A stretch of DNA of 64,000 nucleotides from Rhynchonema sp. JSB1_4 (taxonomy: Eukaryota; Nematoda; Chromadorea; Monhysterida; Xyalidae), in NCBI GenBank assembly GCA_030248065.1, contig JASAMV010009237.1, forward strand, positions 1-64,000, given 5' to 3'. The position numbers were made by a program, and so were the translations under genes. Shown here one piece after another: positions 33,105 to 55,978 of the stretch (its first letter is position 1; every line of letters starts with the position of its first letter). A model generated the notes under the pieces. That model made no database searches. It had not been told where the DNA came from and saw only the letters and a list, made by a program, of their open reading frames with translations.

Positions 33105-33728
33105 TTGATGTGGATTGCTTTTTGAACCTTTCGAAAATTATACATAGTGCCTCCGCGTGTGTAAGCATGTTGATGATATCCCCTGGCTCTGTGCATATGT
33201 CCATGCCTTGTTTCTGCACACCGTGCAAAACTAATCAATTCATTGTGATATGCTGTAAAAATGCTTTTTTTATCTGTGCATTCGTTTACCCCGTGCTATT
33301 AGCTCGTCTCAGATAACAAATTGTTCCGCTACCTGCCGCCGAAGACTTCAAAAAAACTGAATTGAAAAAACCTTTCATTTTCTAACGCTCACTTTTTTGG
33401 ATTACTTCACAGATTTCTTCAAGTCATAATGTCTCCAGCACAGTGACAAAACACACCAACGTGCCTTGGCGAGCCAAACAACACAACAGGATCTAGATCC
33501 CGACCACAGCATAAGCTTATCGGAATGTTTCACTGCAGCTTTGGTCGTGTTGCCATGCAAAAGCAGCTGTGAAACGCAACAGCTGAGTCCAGACATTGTA
33601 ACTGACAACAACGTTTTACGGCAGCATTTGTGGACAGCTGAAAGCACGAGGAAAATCTTCCAGTGAAAATAAACTGCCGAAAAATTTTTTAAAATAGAGC
33701 TTTATCGAACATAAATCAACAATAAACA
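33105..33728. other. Globin to GMPR spacer
   Basis: No gene, RNA or intact mobile element is recognised in these 624 bases. The spacer should contain the 3' end of the globin transcript and the GMPR promoter. The two genes are co-oriented. Confidence 0.5.
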
Positions 33729-36235
<2,507 letters not shown>

Positions 36236-38585
36236 ACATGTGTGGCAGCATACAGCCGATATATATATCCGGTCAAATCTAGGCTGAAATGAGCGCGTGC
36301 ACGCGCGTGCACGCGGCGGCCGCGGGCCGGCCTCAAAACAAGGGAGCGCACGCCCGCACGCGCAACCGGGCCGGCGGCGCGCGCGCCATATATATATATA
36401 TATATATATACTTTGCACTGTTTCGCACGCGCGTGCACGCGCGTGCACGCGACTTCAACTTTCAGCCTAGAATTGCACCCGGTACTGTATATACCGCGCT
36501 TGAAACATCACAGAATAATTAGGAGATCACTTTATGACACCTTCAGCTTATGATATTAGACAGTATTCATGGACTTGCAAGCCAGTTTTATTTGCAGTTT
36601 GGTGCTTTACATCTGATCCAGCCATAATTATATCCGAGCAATCCATGCTACCTCTGTGCCTGTGTCATAATTATTCTTGTTGGACGTTACTGCATTTTTT
36701 CGTTGCCTTGTCAAACCGGTTTGCGACTATTCATTTGTCCTTTGAACACTGCTCATTGTACGTGCCCAATTGCTATCTCGGGTCCCTTCTGATAAAACAC
36801 ACCGTTTTGGCCAAAATGAACAAAGCAACGTCTATTATGTATGACTGAGAATGACGATTTCCTTTATTCGTACATTTTTGTAGTTCACATTGATCACTTC
36901 AAAGTTATATATCGCACCCGGCAGACCAGACAGAGAGATGTGTGCATTATGTAAACACAATATACATTCCAAAACATGTAATAGTTTGCTAAAAAAATAT
37001 ACACAAAAAGCAATTGGTATATTCGAATTGGACTTTTGTAAGCACGTGTATACCATGGCTTAGCATTTGAATTCAAGATTGTAAAAAATAGAGCAAGCAA
37101 TTGTATTGTATTGGTCGCACAATGACTATATAAGAATCCATCCAAAAATTTTCCTGAATGGTAAGGCACGATCACAAGCCATAAACAAAAAAAAAAAACA
37201 AATACGACCAATATCAATGAAAGTGTGCCTAAACAACAAAGTGCAATAGATTAGGTTCGTTGCACGCGACGAAAACAAAAAAATAATGGATAAAACAGAC
37301 AGAATTATGAAAGAAGAAGACAAGTGACAGCCAACCCGGTTTGCTCTGCTCGATCCATGCTGTGAATTCTGAACATTTGGTGCTGCGCGTGTCAACATAA
37401 CATTAACTTTTCGTGTTAAAAAATCTGGTGGCATTTACATGCGTGGCACTCATATTCTGCAGAATCATCATTGGGTACATTGCGATGCTGGTCAAGGTCA
37501 AACTACTTTACTGTGGCACCGAAAAATACCTTAGCGTCGAAGAAAAGGCATTTTTGAGACACCACAACGCGACATGCGAACAACTACAAACGTACACAGG
37601 ATGCTTATGACAGAGCAGAGCAGCACCTCAACAAATGCGAGATGGAACCCCCACCACACAATAGAAGACGTTTTGTGTACCATGAGACATCAACATACAA
37701 TTTGCACTGTGTTGGTGTTAACTAAGGGCTTGTACTACATAATTGCAGATAAATGTGGTTTTGCCGTCAAATGGAAATCTCTTCGCAGAAATACACGCCA
37801 GACTATTGCAGTGAAAAATTGCAAACAAAAATAAGAATTCTGTAAAAATAATGATAAACTAAAGCGACTGGAAATCTGTTTCATCTCACGATACGGTCTG
37901 CTAAGTGTAAGTCCAACAAAATCTTGAGATACCTCATTCTAAACGAAACAGTAAACTACCAATCGGATAATACATTGCTACAAATGATAACGATAACAAC
38001 ACTAAGTAAAAGAAACACGTTGTAAACTCTGAAGCGGATCAATAATAATGTACACACCGGAGACTAAACTGATATAATTGTTGTACCAAAAAACAACGTT
38101 CGTTCCTCTTGTCAATTATGATGCTGTGCGCGATAATATTTTGAACAAATGAACAAAAAAAACAACAAAACAACTGTGTAAATAGTGTATGTACAGAGAG
38201 ACAAACGTATACAGGCTGTATTAACAACACGCCTAAGCGCACACACACAACAATGCAGCACCGCTACTTATAAACGCATGTGTCTGTTAGGCTGCCACAC
38301 AATTGAAACATCACCAGGCTGACCGACAAAAAGCAATTGAGAGCGCGTTTAATCATGAGAGTAGAACCTACACGACGACCATGCCGTGTGTCAGAAGAAC
38401 ATTGGTTGTTGCAGCTCAGACTCGGTTGCCTGAATTTCAGGGCCACTCGTCGCAACGCACGATTCACTCTCGTCCAGCTCCTGATGAATCAATTAATAAT
38501 GTTCATTTTCGTTAGCATCTTTCCTGTCATCATTTCATCAAGAGAAAAAACCAGCAAGCTATGAGACTGCCGTCCATTTAGAATG
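36236..38585. other. GMPR to PTEN convergent spacer
   Basis: Both genes end here. It contains a foldback at about 36248-36499 and a partial MITE end at 37107-37180. The + strand segment 37478-37610 has an open frame (LLYCGTEKYLSVEEKAFLRH) with no family I recognise and no clear splice partner. Otherwise nothing is identified. Confidence 0.5.
36248..36499. mobile_element. Foldback with GC/AT extremes
   Basis: Arms GATATATATATCCGG and AATCTAGGCTGAAA are complemented by TTTCAGCCTAGAATTG and CCGGTACTGTATATACC. The inner parts carry inverted GCGCGTGCACGCGCGTGCACGC blocks and an (AT)n run. The centre is extremely GC-rich (GGCGGCCGCGGGCCGGCC). Confidence 0.75.
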
Positions 38586-45486
<6,901 letters not shown>

Positions 45487-46343
45487 TTCGACAAATCAAG
45501 GCGATTGAGTGTTGTGTGGGCGCAGGTCGGTCACACACGGGCCCGCTACACCCAAAATGACGTCGACACGACAACCGTCAGCTGGTTACCACATTTGCTT
45601 GTCCGGACAATTGAGTAAAAATTTATTATGTTTTGTGGTCACAGAATAATTGTTAAAGATCTATCGAGTGGAATCAGGCTGCATAATGCGTCATATACGT
45701 AGGTATTTTGACAATTGCTTGTCGTTTGTCTGAAAAGGGAAGTTCGGATGGGCGCAAAGAAATCAAGCTTTACGCGGACTCAAACATTCAATTCAGGAGA
45801 AAATACAATTCAATCAAATGCTCAAAGACTTGAGGTGCTTCTTAATCCGTGTGACAATGTCCGGAAAATATACCGCACGCAAAAATGCAGCTTATCCAAA
45901 ATACATAAGTTCCTGTCAAGACTGGTTTAGTTTGGTATTAGATCAAACGTCACGTGCCAACAAAACCCATCCATTTTCGGTTAATTGTGATGATGGATTA
46001 GGGCGTGCGCTTATTCAGTATTGGAGGGCGCAGGGTGGGACATATATATATGTATTAGGGTCTCTGGTGGTGCGGTTTTGTGGCCTGAGCAATTTTTAAC
46101 CAATACCGTATCGATCCTGATGTATGACCAATGCGAAACGACACTATGCATACGAAAGATAAAGTGAACTGCAACACAACTAACATCTGTAATGAAATGA
46201 TTAACTAATGGTGACACACAATTTTAAGTGAGAGGCTGCATGGAGGGAAACCAAGTTGCAAATGCCAACGTGCAGTTCTTCTCACAGGTGCAAAGCGAAC
46301 GCAGGCACATACCATGCACTACGCAGGTATACTCCAGGAACAG
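45487..46343. other. PTEN upstream region
   Basis: Presumed promoter and 5' untranslated region of PTEN, read on the minus strand. No gene is recognised; the + strand frames of 70-90 codons here have no recognisable domain. Confidence 0.45.
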
Positions 46344-46734
46344 CTAACGCAGAATTTACGGCAGCCACACTGCCTGATTGGTAAAGCGGAAAATCCAGTG
46401 ATAAGCTTGCCCGGTTTTAGACCGTAAGTTCGCAGACGTTTTTTTCTTTTCTTTCTTCTTCTTCACCTTCAGACTCGGCTCATTCAACGCTTCGGTGCCT
46501 TCAAAAAGTTTTTTTTAATTCTTGGCTAGCAGCCACTTGATATGATTTCCTTCTTTTGTGTCGTTATGCAGAAAAATTCATGCTTTGGCTACTTCTTTTT
46601 CTCTTTCTTTCTCTAGCGTTTTTTTGTAACCCCAGTCGAACCATTACAAACTTCATGTATGAAGCGAGCGCTTTCCGAACGAGCGTTTTCCGCTTTGCGG
46701 ATCAGGCAGTTTGACTGCCATAAATTCTGCGTTA
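46344..46734. mobile_element. 391-bp inverted-repeat element (TAACGCAGAATTTA ends)
   Basis: TAACGCAGAATTTACGGCAG pairs with CTGCCATAAATTCTGCGTTA. The arms run about 65 bases through GCCTGATTGGTAAAGCGGAAAA and its complement. The middle is an unrelated TTTCTTTTC-rich spacer, so this is a TIR element rather than a pure foldback. Confidence 0.85.
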
Positions 46735-47110
46735 GTTGTTGTCGGACTATACATAGAAAACTGTTGTGTTGTTTTGTGGCAAATCCAGGCTAGGTTTGAT
46801 CAGCAACTTTACGTAGGCTCCGGATCTGCCCAGTGCCCAGTGATGGGAGTCCAACAGGTGAGCAAATATGCACGAAGGAATACATTATGATCAGAACCAG
46901 AACCAGGAGACCTGGATATGCGGGAAACGCATAGCTCAGCTGCTTACGTCAGCTCAGCACCTCACCCAGAGAGCACAATACGACGTGATCATTAGCACGC
47001 ACGTGAACTGTCCATGGATGAGCTGAGCAGGACAGGTAAGTACACAAGTGGGTGCTGCACGACACAAGTACATTGCTCCTGGAAACAGACACTGACCGGG
47101 CACGGGCAGC

Positions 47111-47826
47111 CAGTGGTTTTTTAAAAAAAAATTTTTTTTATTAAAAAAAATTTTTTTTAAAAGAAATTCGTTCTAAAAGTTTAAAAAAATTTTTTTATTA
47201 ATTCAAAATTCGAAAATTTCTCTATTTTTTGCTCTAAAAGTGCTATTTTTTGCATAAAAATTGCTACTGTTAACATCACCCGACCCTACCATGGGTGTAT
47301 TGGGTGCCATAATCGTTGTTTTGTGGCATCTAGACATAGTGCACACACTCACATGGCCTCTCATATGATTACACATGTACATGTGACTGGGTGGGCATGC
47401 ATTTATCCATGCAACAGACCCGAAAGCAGTGATTCGTTCGGTGTGATATTCACTCTATATTTACACTGTTTGTCACATATTTGCATTGGTCGTGTACCAA
47501 CAGGCAATAGTTTCACCCAAATTTACCGTCTTGAGTGTCACAAAGCCACACCAAGGCACCCACACCACGTGGGGGAAGTGTACGGGTGTGTACCTGACTA
47601 CTGTTGGTATTCATTGACCATTGTTTAGTATTGTTTTCGTGTCGTTAGTGCTTTATATGCACTTACCACACGCTATGGAAGAAAAATGCCACTATTTTTT
47701 GCTTTAGCGCTCATTTTTTTCGTTTCTGGTAGTTTTTGGCTGGAATAAAAAAATTTTCTTTTAAATTAAAAAAAATTTTTTTTTAAAAATGGGGTTTGAA
47801 TAAAAAAATTTTTTTATTAACCACTG
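47111..47826. mobile_element. 716-bp hAT-like element (TSD CGGGCAGC)
   Basis: Ends CAGTGGTTTTTTAAAAAAAA and TTTTTTTATTAACCACTG are flanked by perfect CGGGCAGC duplications (47103-47110, 47827-47834). The subterminal parts are alternating A and T runs. The interior (47320-47640) has a 101-codon frame with no recognised domain. Confidence 0.9.
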
Positions 47827-50800
47827 CGGGCAGCTATACATTGCTCGCAGGCAACAAGAAATACTTGTCGATACAGCAGGCAATGACGGTTGGAAATAAA
47901 GGTGAAAAGACGGACCGACGAAGTTGATGTGGGTGGTTAAAACCGCGTTAATTTTTGCTTATCATTTTGAAATGGAGTCGATGCGCTGATTTAACGGCGT
48001 AAAAGCTGTGCCAACACCGTCTAACGTTTACACTGGTCAAAATTAGTGGTTCAGTGCAATTCCATCCCAAACTTTTATCGCAGCAGAGAACGACGAACAA
48101 CACCATTACTGGCGGTTGCCCCCCAGACACATGCACGTTGTCTTGTCGTAGGCCAGGACTGGCCGACAATGACATGCGCCCAGACCCAAACCACCCGGTT
48201 GGTTGGTGACCGCGATGTGGTTCGCAGCCAAAATCAGCTGGGGTCAACCAGCTAGAGCAACTGGGCTGGGCTAAAGTCTCTCGTGATTATGCGTCAACGC
48301 GAAGTTGGTGGGCGGACAGCGGGCGAACAGACTGTCGGCCAAAAACTGAATCTGGGTGGTCTTCGTGTGATTGAATGCCGACACCAGGTTTGGTCACGTT
48401 CAGTACAACCAAACGATCCGAAATAGGAAACCAACGAAGCGCGCTCTCTACAGAATAACATGGTAATTCCAGCGCAAACCAGAATGAGCGTGGCACGAGG
48501 CACTTCCATTCAAACCTTCGTGATCATGGACGCAGACCATGTAGATCTTCACTTCGCTAATCAGACACGAGCGCAATCAATTTGAATTAAAAAATGACCT
48601 CAACACTTCATTCAGTATCAGCTCACGCAAGCACGACCAGTGGCGTAAGAAGGAGACCTGAACATGCCATGGCGGCCTTTTGGCTGCAAAGAACGACCCT
48701 TTCAGAAATCCAAGCAGTGACTTCTCACAAGTAATGAATTTCCTGCAAACAAGTTCATAATAGCACGGCACGCCACGCCTTAAATCACCAAAAAACGCAC
48801 CATTCTTTTTCTAGTAAGTTGCGTGTTGCGGTGACTAGTGCCCTATGTGTGAAATTAAAATTTTCGAGCGCTTGGCGCGCATGTGCGTGAATCGCTCAGT
48901 TCTTGACCGAAACAACTAAAAATTGAACAAACACTGATAAAAATGAGTTTTTGGAAAACAAACAAACACCAGATGATCTTTCATGCACGGCGCCCTCCTT
49001 AAATTCGAACCCAACTACACTCCTGAGCACGATATGTTGGCTGTAATTATGCAATTCGTTCAGAGCAGCAACTGAGAACAAAAGACCAGCAATATTAGTA
49101 CATATGCGAACTGACCGACAGTTCTGTGTGCACCATATTGAGAAGCGGGCAAGCCACACGCAAACGACGTGTGTATCCAAGTCGTACGTACACAACGAAG
49201 GGAAGTGAACCAAGCAACACACTGCGTAAGCAAGCACACAGGCCAGCGAACAATGTGTGCAGAGAGAGAGAGAGCCATGCTAACGTTGTTGCGACAGCAG
49301 CAGCACGCGTACACCCAGTGCATATACACTGATTTACATCGACATACGACTCAGCTACGCAGCGAGCGTTCCAAAACGGCGCCTGGAACTACCAACCACT
49401 ACGTCAGTAACCCAGCGCACTGAACTGCATCTAGCAGCTCGCTGCCGCTGCACAGTCCACCAGACACTCGCCAGAATTGAAGTTTACAAAGTTCGAAGAA
49501 ACTAAAAGTACAAACCGCGCATACGATACAAAACGTATGAACTTATGCTAAGTGTTTTCGGTCCAGATTCATTATCGTTAACCTGGAGTCGTGAACAGAA
49601 AACCCTAACAATGCTACATTTGTGAACGACGTTTAACAACAAAGTCGACTGACGGCAGCAACAGTTTTTATTTTTTAATGCACAAGCAATCTTAGTATGC
49701 AACTGGGAAATTAAAGGAAAAACTAACTGTTCATTGAAATTAAAAACACGTGCAATGCGAATAGAGTGCACTTTGGCTGCCTTTGGGACGGGTAGCTCTC
49801 GGGATCTCGAAGCAGAAATTTAATTACGTCGCTATATTTAGCTTGGATCTGCCCAGACCTTGTTCAATATCAATATAATGAGAGCAGGCTTGCATAAGAA
49901 ACGCCCAGACCCAAGCATCACATGATAAAGTTGAAACACATCACTTTCCTTCTATTAGCCTTACCGTAGCCGTACGGTGTATCATCTGCTTTCAAAATGT
50001 GCCTATCACGGACCGACCAGATTGAACAAAGGAGCGAGGCAACAGGTGCCAGATGGGCACGTCCATTGCGAGACCTCAGCATATAGAATATATAATCTTC
50101 AGCCCTCATCGGCAGTGTGGTATGGCATTAATGCTCTTCCACCAAGCTGGGGATTATGACAAGTATTCGATAGAGGCAATCTGGTCAGTTCACGTTGCGA
50201 AATTGCCTCGCAGCAGCCATCGAGCACGACTATCGAGTCTTCGTCGCACAGGTCCTGTCCTGGTCAGTGTGTTACTATTTGGCTCGACCTAACCACATTA
50301 GTGGCATCCAATGCTGACCGCCCACGCAGGATTCGACCGACGCACAGCGCACAGACAAGATGGAGCGAAAATGCCGCACTGATTGCGTCAATGAGCGTAT
50401 AAGCTGCTTCGCATTTTACCAGGATGTCAGTCCGCTGCACTACGTGTACTCATCATGAGCGAGCAGCAAAAAAAGGAACGCGCGTTCTTTTCAGCGCGTT
50501 CCACTGCGGTTGCCTTGCCCGGACTTAGTTACATTGAGCTTAGATCAGGACTTCTTTAGATTTAGCGGCCGTGCACCTATAGGTACGAACTGGGTTTCAG
50601 AAAGCTCATCAAGGAGCACCCAGAAAAGATCTAGCTAACTGCGCGGGCGAGAAGACTGAAGAATCTGAAGCTAATTCGGGACTGCGGCTCACACTAAGTT
50701 GCAGTTCACTGTCCGTTCGAGCTCCAAAAGCGACACTCGACATTGCAAAGCGACATAGGACAGAGACTCTTTTCGTGACCACAAAGCGTGTGGCGGAGAC

Positions 50801-53065
50801 ACACAGTAGGAGCACGGCAAATAAACGAGCACGATGCCGGCTAGCCAGTGGAGCCTGCTTGCTCGTACTGCTGGCACAAGAGCATGTGCGCACAGCGACG
50901 TCACGCTAACAGATAACGAGTGTAGCACACGGCCACCATATCGGTCGATACAACAGCGTCGTGTGGATGGCTGGCAAGCAATATCATACTCGTGTAGCAG
51001 GTTAAAATGAAGCCCGACCGCGGCACTTGCCCATTAGATCAAGCAATATTGCCGAGACAGAGAAGGATAGGCTGGGCTTTGATCAGCAGATCGGTAATAG
51101 CAGGTTATCGTCATATAAAGTACGTCATATAATATCACATAATTACATGCAAGAAACCAGAGAAACAAAGCACACACAGCCGCAACACATGCTTGAGAGT
51201 CAATCAGAGATGCCCGCTCGCCCCCGCACGAGCACAAAGCCGCGCTGGCAGCAAACGACGAAAAATTATCTAAACGCACGAGGTACGCCGTAACGCAAGC
51301 GAGCCCAGAATAGCGTCTGGGCACAGCGGCATCCAGGCTTGGTTTTACTCATGGCGGTGCGCGCGCAGTATGCGTATGTATCTCCAGAACACGGTGAACA
51401 TACGCCAATTCAGTGCGACAGACTACAGCAGCTCACAAAGTCGCTCAATATTACACGTTGTTGATAAAAGAGCCCCGCAATTACTTTGCAACCAGACGAC
51501 TGTGTATGCTGCAACAAGGGGAAATAAAAATACGTAGAATAGGCATACGTATCGCACAAAGAACTTGCTCACAGTGCTATACAGGCATACATGTATCTGA
51601 CGACGAAACCCACTGAACAAGTTCTATCGAGTGAAGACAATGAAGAAGGTGACTGACGATAACGACACCATAAGATGGCCCACCTTCATTGATTCAACCA
51701 AACGAATGCAGAACGTGGACAACCAACAAGCTGGCCAAAAATCTGGAACACATAACAATAACGTTTCGCAGCAGAAAATAGGTAAAAAAAACAAATTCAT
51801 TACAAACTGCACAACTATAAGTTCAACAATACACAAGTTCATCTCATGGTTGACCGGGAAGCTGTGTGCACCTGAGATAGGCCTTCTTGACAATCAACCG
51901 TTTTCCCGATTTACCTACTTTCGTCACTGGTGCCTTCACAATGAAATCCGGTTTCCCGTTTTTCTGCATAATGCGCAAGAATTTTTGGTCAATTCAACCT
52001 GGTCCACATTTAGGCAATTTTCGACAGGCAAGGCAGCCGATTCCAAAACAAAAATATATGGACGTTGTGCTACGCGCAACCAATTTCCAAAACAAGAATG
52101 CGTTTGCAAGCGCCCACAAAGCACACCCTCATATAAGAATATAAACAGCTAGACTTGACCAAAATCACTTCACAATTGCAGCAAATGAGTATAAAGCGCT
52201 AGCGCAAGCATAACCCGAAAAATGACCATTCTTTTGCGCTTTCAACACCGATTTTGCTCGATTTTCCTCTTAAAAAATTGACCTTTTTTGAACAACCCCC
52301 CTGGGTATCCGAGATTTTTTCATTTTAGGGAGCAACCCCCCCCTGGTATCCGAGATTTTTCATTTTGGGTATCCGAAAATTTTGGATTTTGGGTATCCGG
52401 TATCCTAACTTTTTGATTTCCCAACGACACCACTGACGTGAATAAGTCCATTTCATTCACCACAATTATGAATACCAAGATTTCACGCTCGGAACAGCAG
52501 ATATACGTAACTTCATTGGGCTAATTTTTACACCTCAGCTGATCTGTGCTATGTTTGTGTCATTTACTTTGGCCGTCTGGCTCAATATGGTACTTGATTC
52601 TCTGGTGCCTTTGATTTTGTTAACTATGTATATAGAGAGTGATCGCACATCGTAGTTGTCACTGTAATTAAATATTCACAGTGTACCTCAAGTGTACAGC
52701 ACGTAACTTATGCCGGCAGATCTGTAATCATCTAGTTATTCGTCGTTATTGTCACACCTCGAACGGTTGTTGATGTTTACCTTTTTCGTGTCTGAAGCGA
52801 AATAAAAGTACTACTACTGCTACTGCTTGCAACTACTACGCAAGCTGTAAAACCGGGAGAATGGAAAAGGGTCATTGGGAAGACGGTCACAGCTATACTG
52901 GAGGATGAAAAAAACTGTTTTTCTTCACGAAAAAACCGAAAACACATCGAGTCCATCTGCTCCTCAGCAGTGAGTTAATAAAGCCCCCCCCTTCTATTTA
53001 GGTTTTTACGGTAGGTTTTTGCGGAAAAAGCTGTTTCACAGACAAAAATAGTTTTTTTTCATCTC
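47827..53065. other. Long unassigned region
   Basis: I recognise no gene with confidence. Short coding-like pieces occur: a Lys-rich minus-strand frame at about 51870-51970 (FIVKAPVTKVGKSGKRL), a + strand frame at about 50330-50459 ending in a stop, and a minus-strand frame at about 48290-48400. I could not join any of them into a supported model. A small hairpin (GGAACGCGCG...CGCGTTCC) is at about 50476-50506. A family D right end is at about 52418-52433. Confidence 0.4.
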
Positions 53066-53068
53066 AAA

Positions 53069-53533
53069 CCAGGGTAGTACTTGGGGGTGGGGGTCCCCCC
53101 AAATTCATCTATCTATCGTCAACACTTTTTGATTTCATCTATCCATCGTCAACACTTATGGGCAAAGGGCAAATCTATCTATCGTCAACAAATTCTGGGA
53201 ACAATCTATCTATCGTCAACACATTTCGACCCCAAAATGGGTATTTTTGCCTCAAAATGGCTCAAAATCGGTATTTTTGTCCCAAGTAGGCAAAAAATCG
53301 TGCGCTACGCGCGGATTTAGTACATCTAAGTCATTTTCATTAATATTTACACATTATTACCAACTTAGTACACTATACTATACCTTGATTTTTGGCGACC
53401 CTCCACCATTCATCTATCGTCAACAAATTTGGGGGTCGACCCCCCCTCCAGATTTCGGACTTGGGTCATCTATCTATCGTCAACACATTTCGGGTCCCAA
53501 TCTATCTATCGTCAACACCCTGACCCTGACCAA
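53069..53533. mobile_element. Family G element, broken by family J insertion
   Basis: The left end is CCAGGGTAGTACTTGGGGG. It carries at least eight ATCTATCTATCGTCAACA units and a GC core at 53299-53313. It is the inverted relative of 60036-60508. Its right end continues after the family J insertion, but only as CTGACCAAGTA at 55026-55036. Confidence 0.75.
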
Positions 53534-55025
53534 CAGTGTAGTGGCAGGCAAATGGTTGCAATGTACCCTTGGGGGGGATGGATCCAGATGGTTGCAAGGT
53601 ACCCCCTACCCAGCGTCCGGGAGGTTGCAAGGTACCCCTGAGGTCCGAAAAAAGGGTGTTTTTTGCATGCATTATACTGCAAATTTGGCCGAAAAAAAAT
53701 GGTACTTTTTTGCATTTTGGCCGAAAATTTGTCCAAAGTACCTATTATATGGAGGTTTGCGCGCGGAGCGCGCGATTTTTGGGGTTTTGAGGTCGAAAAA
53801 CACCCATTTTTGCTTATAAAAACCATAAATTGATGGTTGCAAGGTACCCTTGGGGGGATGGATCCAGATGGTTGCAAGGTACCCCCCTACCCAGCCTCCG
53901 GAAGGTTGCAAGGTACCCCTGATGTCCGAAAAAAGGGTGTTTTTTGCATGCATTATACTGCAAATTTGGCCGAAAAATTGGTACTTTTTGCATTTTGGCC
54001 GAAAATTTGCCTAAAATGCCTATTATATGGAGGTTTGCGCGCGGAGTGCGCGATTTTTGGGGTTTTAAAGGCGAAAAACACCCATTTTTGCCTATAAAAC
54101 CATAAATTGATGGTTGCAAGGTACCCTCCGGGGTGGTTGCCAGGTACCTACCCTTCCCCCCATCCCCCCAAGGGGTGGTTGCAAGGTACCTACTCCTCAG
54201 GGGGGGGGAATCCCCCCATCCCCCCCAGCCACTACACTGTTGCAAGGTACCTACCCTTCGCCCCCCATCCCCCCAGGGTTTGTTTTTTCAAAATGGGCTA
54301 GTAGCAGGAAGCTAGAAAAATAAAAAATTTTTTGCCGCTGAAAAGCCAATTTACTAGCTTTTTTGGCCAAAATACAAAATTTGCTAGCTTTTAGGCTACT
54401 AAATTTGAAAATATACTAGCTTTTCAAAAAATTTAGTAGCTAAAAAGCTACTAAATTTGGTTAAAAAAATCCATGATCCAAAAATCCATGATCCCCCCAA
54501 GGGGTGGTTGCAAGCAGTGCCGTGGCTACTTTTGCGGGGCGGGTAGGGTACATAGGGGGAAAAAATCGGGGGGGGTAGGGGGGTAGTGTACATGGGATTT
54601 GGGGGGGGGGAATCCGGTTTGGGGGGGAGGGGGGGGAGATTTTTCGGGGCGGGTAGGGTACAACACAAGTTTTTTCGGGTGCCTGTTTTTATGTGCTAAA
54701 AAGTGCATACATCGCGCGCAGCGCGAGATTTTTTGCACTTTTTAGGGTTTTCGGTTGAAATTTGGGCATTTTTGACCGAAAAATGGGCATTTTGGGGGTA
54801 AAAATCGGGGCGGGTAGGGTACCAGGGCGGGCCGGGTAGGGGGGTAGGGTACCAGAGCGGGGCGGGTAGGGGGTAGCGTACCAGGCCGGGGCGGGTAGGG
54901 TACCATTGGGGGGGGACCCCCCACCCCCCCCCCCCCCCAGCCACAGCACTGGTTGCAAGGTTAGGTACCTACTCCTCAGGGGGGAATCCCCCCATCTCCC
55001 CCCCCCCGCCCCAGCCACTACACTG
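53534..55025. mobile_element. hAT-like element, family J, 1.5 kb (TSD CTGACCAA)
   Basis: Ends CAGTGTAGTGGCAGGC and CAGCCACTACACTG are flanked by perfect CTGACCAA copies (53526-53533, 55026-55033). It contains two tandem units of about 285 bases (53551-54114) with GC cores at 53759-53774 and 54036-54052, and many GGTTGCAAGGTACC words. A family K element is inserted at 54515-54951. Confidence 0.9.
54515..54951. mobile_element. hAT-like MITE, family K (TSD GTTGCAAG)
   Basis: CAGTGCCGTGGCTACTTTTG and CCAGCCACAGCACTG lie between perfect GTTGCAAG duplications. GCGGGTAGGGTACCAG iterations and a GC core (54713-54726) are present. The inverted relative is at 55979-56428. Confidence 0.93.
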
Positions 55026-55406
55026 CTGACCAAGTACCGTAAGAACCTAAATAGAGGGGGCTCTATTAACTCACTGACGCCATTTTGGGGGGCTCTGTCA
55101 CGGGGGGGGGCTCTATTCCGGGGGGGGGGCCTCTATTAATTCACTGACCCGAACCTGAAAAAATTGTTCAAGATTCAAGATTTTATCTGTTTGCTACACG
55201 CAAAGACCAAACAATGATCAGGACACACCCAAAATGGCAAAATGCAAGAAAATAAAACAGAAAGACAAACGAACCGGAACCAAACCAGTACAAACGAATC
55301 CAAAATGCGGAATCCTCAAACACGTTCCTAGAAATACCCCCAAAACCCCTAAAAAGGGGTTTGAAAGGATGTTTTTTCGCTTGTAATCGCATTTATTCGT
55401 GTCTAT

Positions 55407-55790
55407 CAGTGTAGTTCCTGGGGGGAGGGGGGGCCCCCTAAGGTACACTAACCGCCGCGACCAAGGTACACTAGTACACTAACCGCCGCGCCAGGTACAC
55501 TAACCGCCTCAATTTTTGCCTAAAATAGGCAATTTTAGGCCTAAAATGGGCATTTTTAGGCCGGAAATGGGCGATTTTTAGGTCGATGTTGTCAAAAGCC
55601 GCCAAAATACCCTTTTTATGGAGAATTTTTTCCAAAAAGGGCCAAAAATCGGTCAAATTTTCTACCTCAAAAAGTGACTTTTTCCTGAATTTGGGTCTTC
55701 CCCCCTTCCCCCCCAGGGAGGTACACTAACCGCCGCACGGAAAAAAGGGGTAGGTACACTAACCGCCGCGCCGGACCAGGAACTACACTG
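55407..55790 (-). mobile_element. hAT-like MITE, family A (TSD GTGTCTAT)
   Basis: CAGTGTAGTTCCTGGGGGGA and CCAGGAACTACACTG are flanked by perfect GTGTCTAT (55399-55406, 55791-55798). It contains GGTACACTAACCGCCGC repeats. It is about 90 percent alike by eye to copies at 56627, 58294 and 61022. Confidence 0.95.
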
Positions 55791-55978
55791 GTGTCTATTC
55801 GTCAATAAGAGGCGTATTATGTGCTCTGAACGAACAACAAACGTGCATAAATGTGCCTGTGCACCACTATCAAGCCTTAATACACTACTATATAGGGGAT
55901 GTTACTTTGGGGGGGGCTCTATTAATTCACTGACCCCTTTTTGGGGGGCTGTATTACGGGGGGGGGCTCTATTCCGGG

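Noticed and set aside
37413..37834. + strand frames between GMPR and PTEN
   Set aside because: No start or splice context, no recognisable domain, and no phase-compatible neighbours.
48287..48500. Minus-strand frame with FLADSLFARCPP, considered as a cholesterol-transporter-like (NPC1) cysteine-rich exon
   Set aside because: The frame is closed by a stop just upstream, no acceptor fits, and the similarity is too short to trust.
50053..50459. Possible 3' exons on the + strand (frames ending at 50459)
   Set aside because: The plausible pieces are in conflicting frames with no usable intron between them, and no family is recognised.
51870..51975. Lys-rich minus-strand exon candidate (FIVKAPVTKVGKSGKRL)
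   Set aside because: It has possible splice borders but no partner exon could be found in phase, and the protein family is not recognised.
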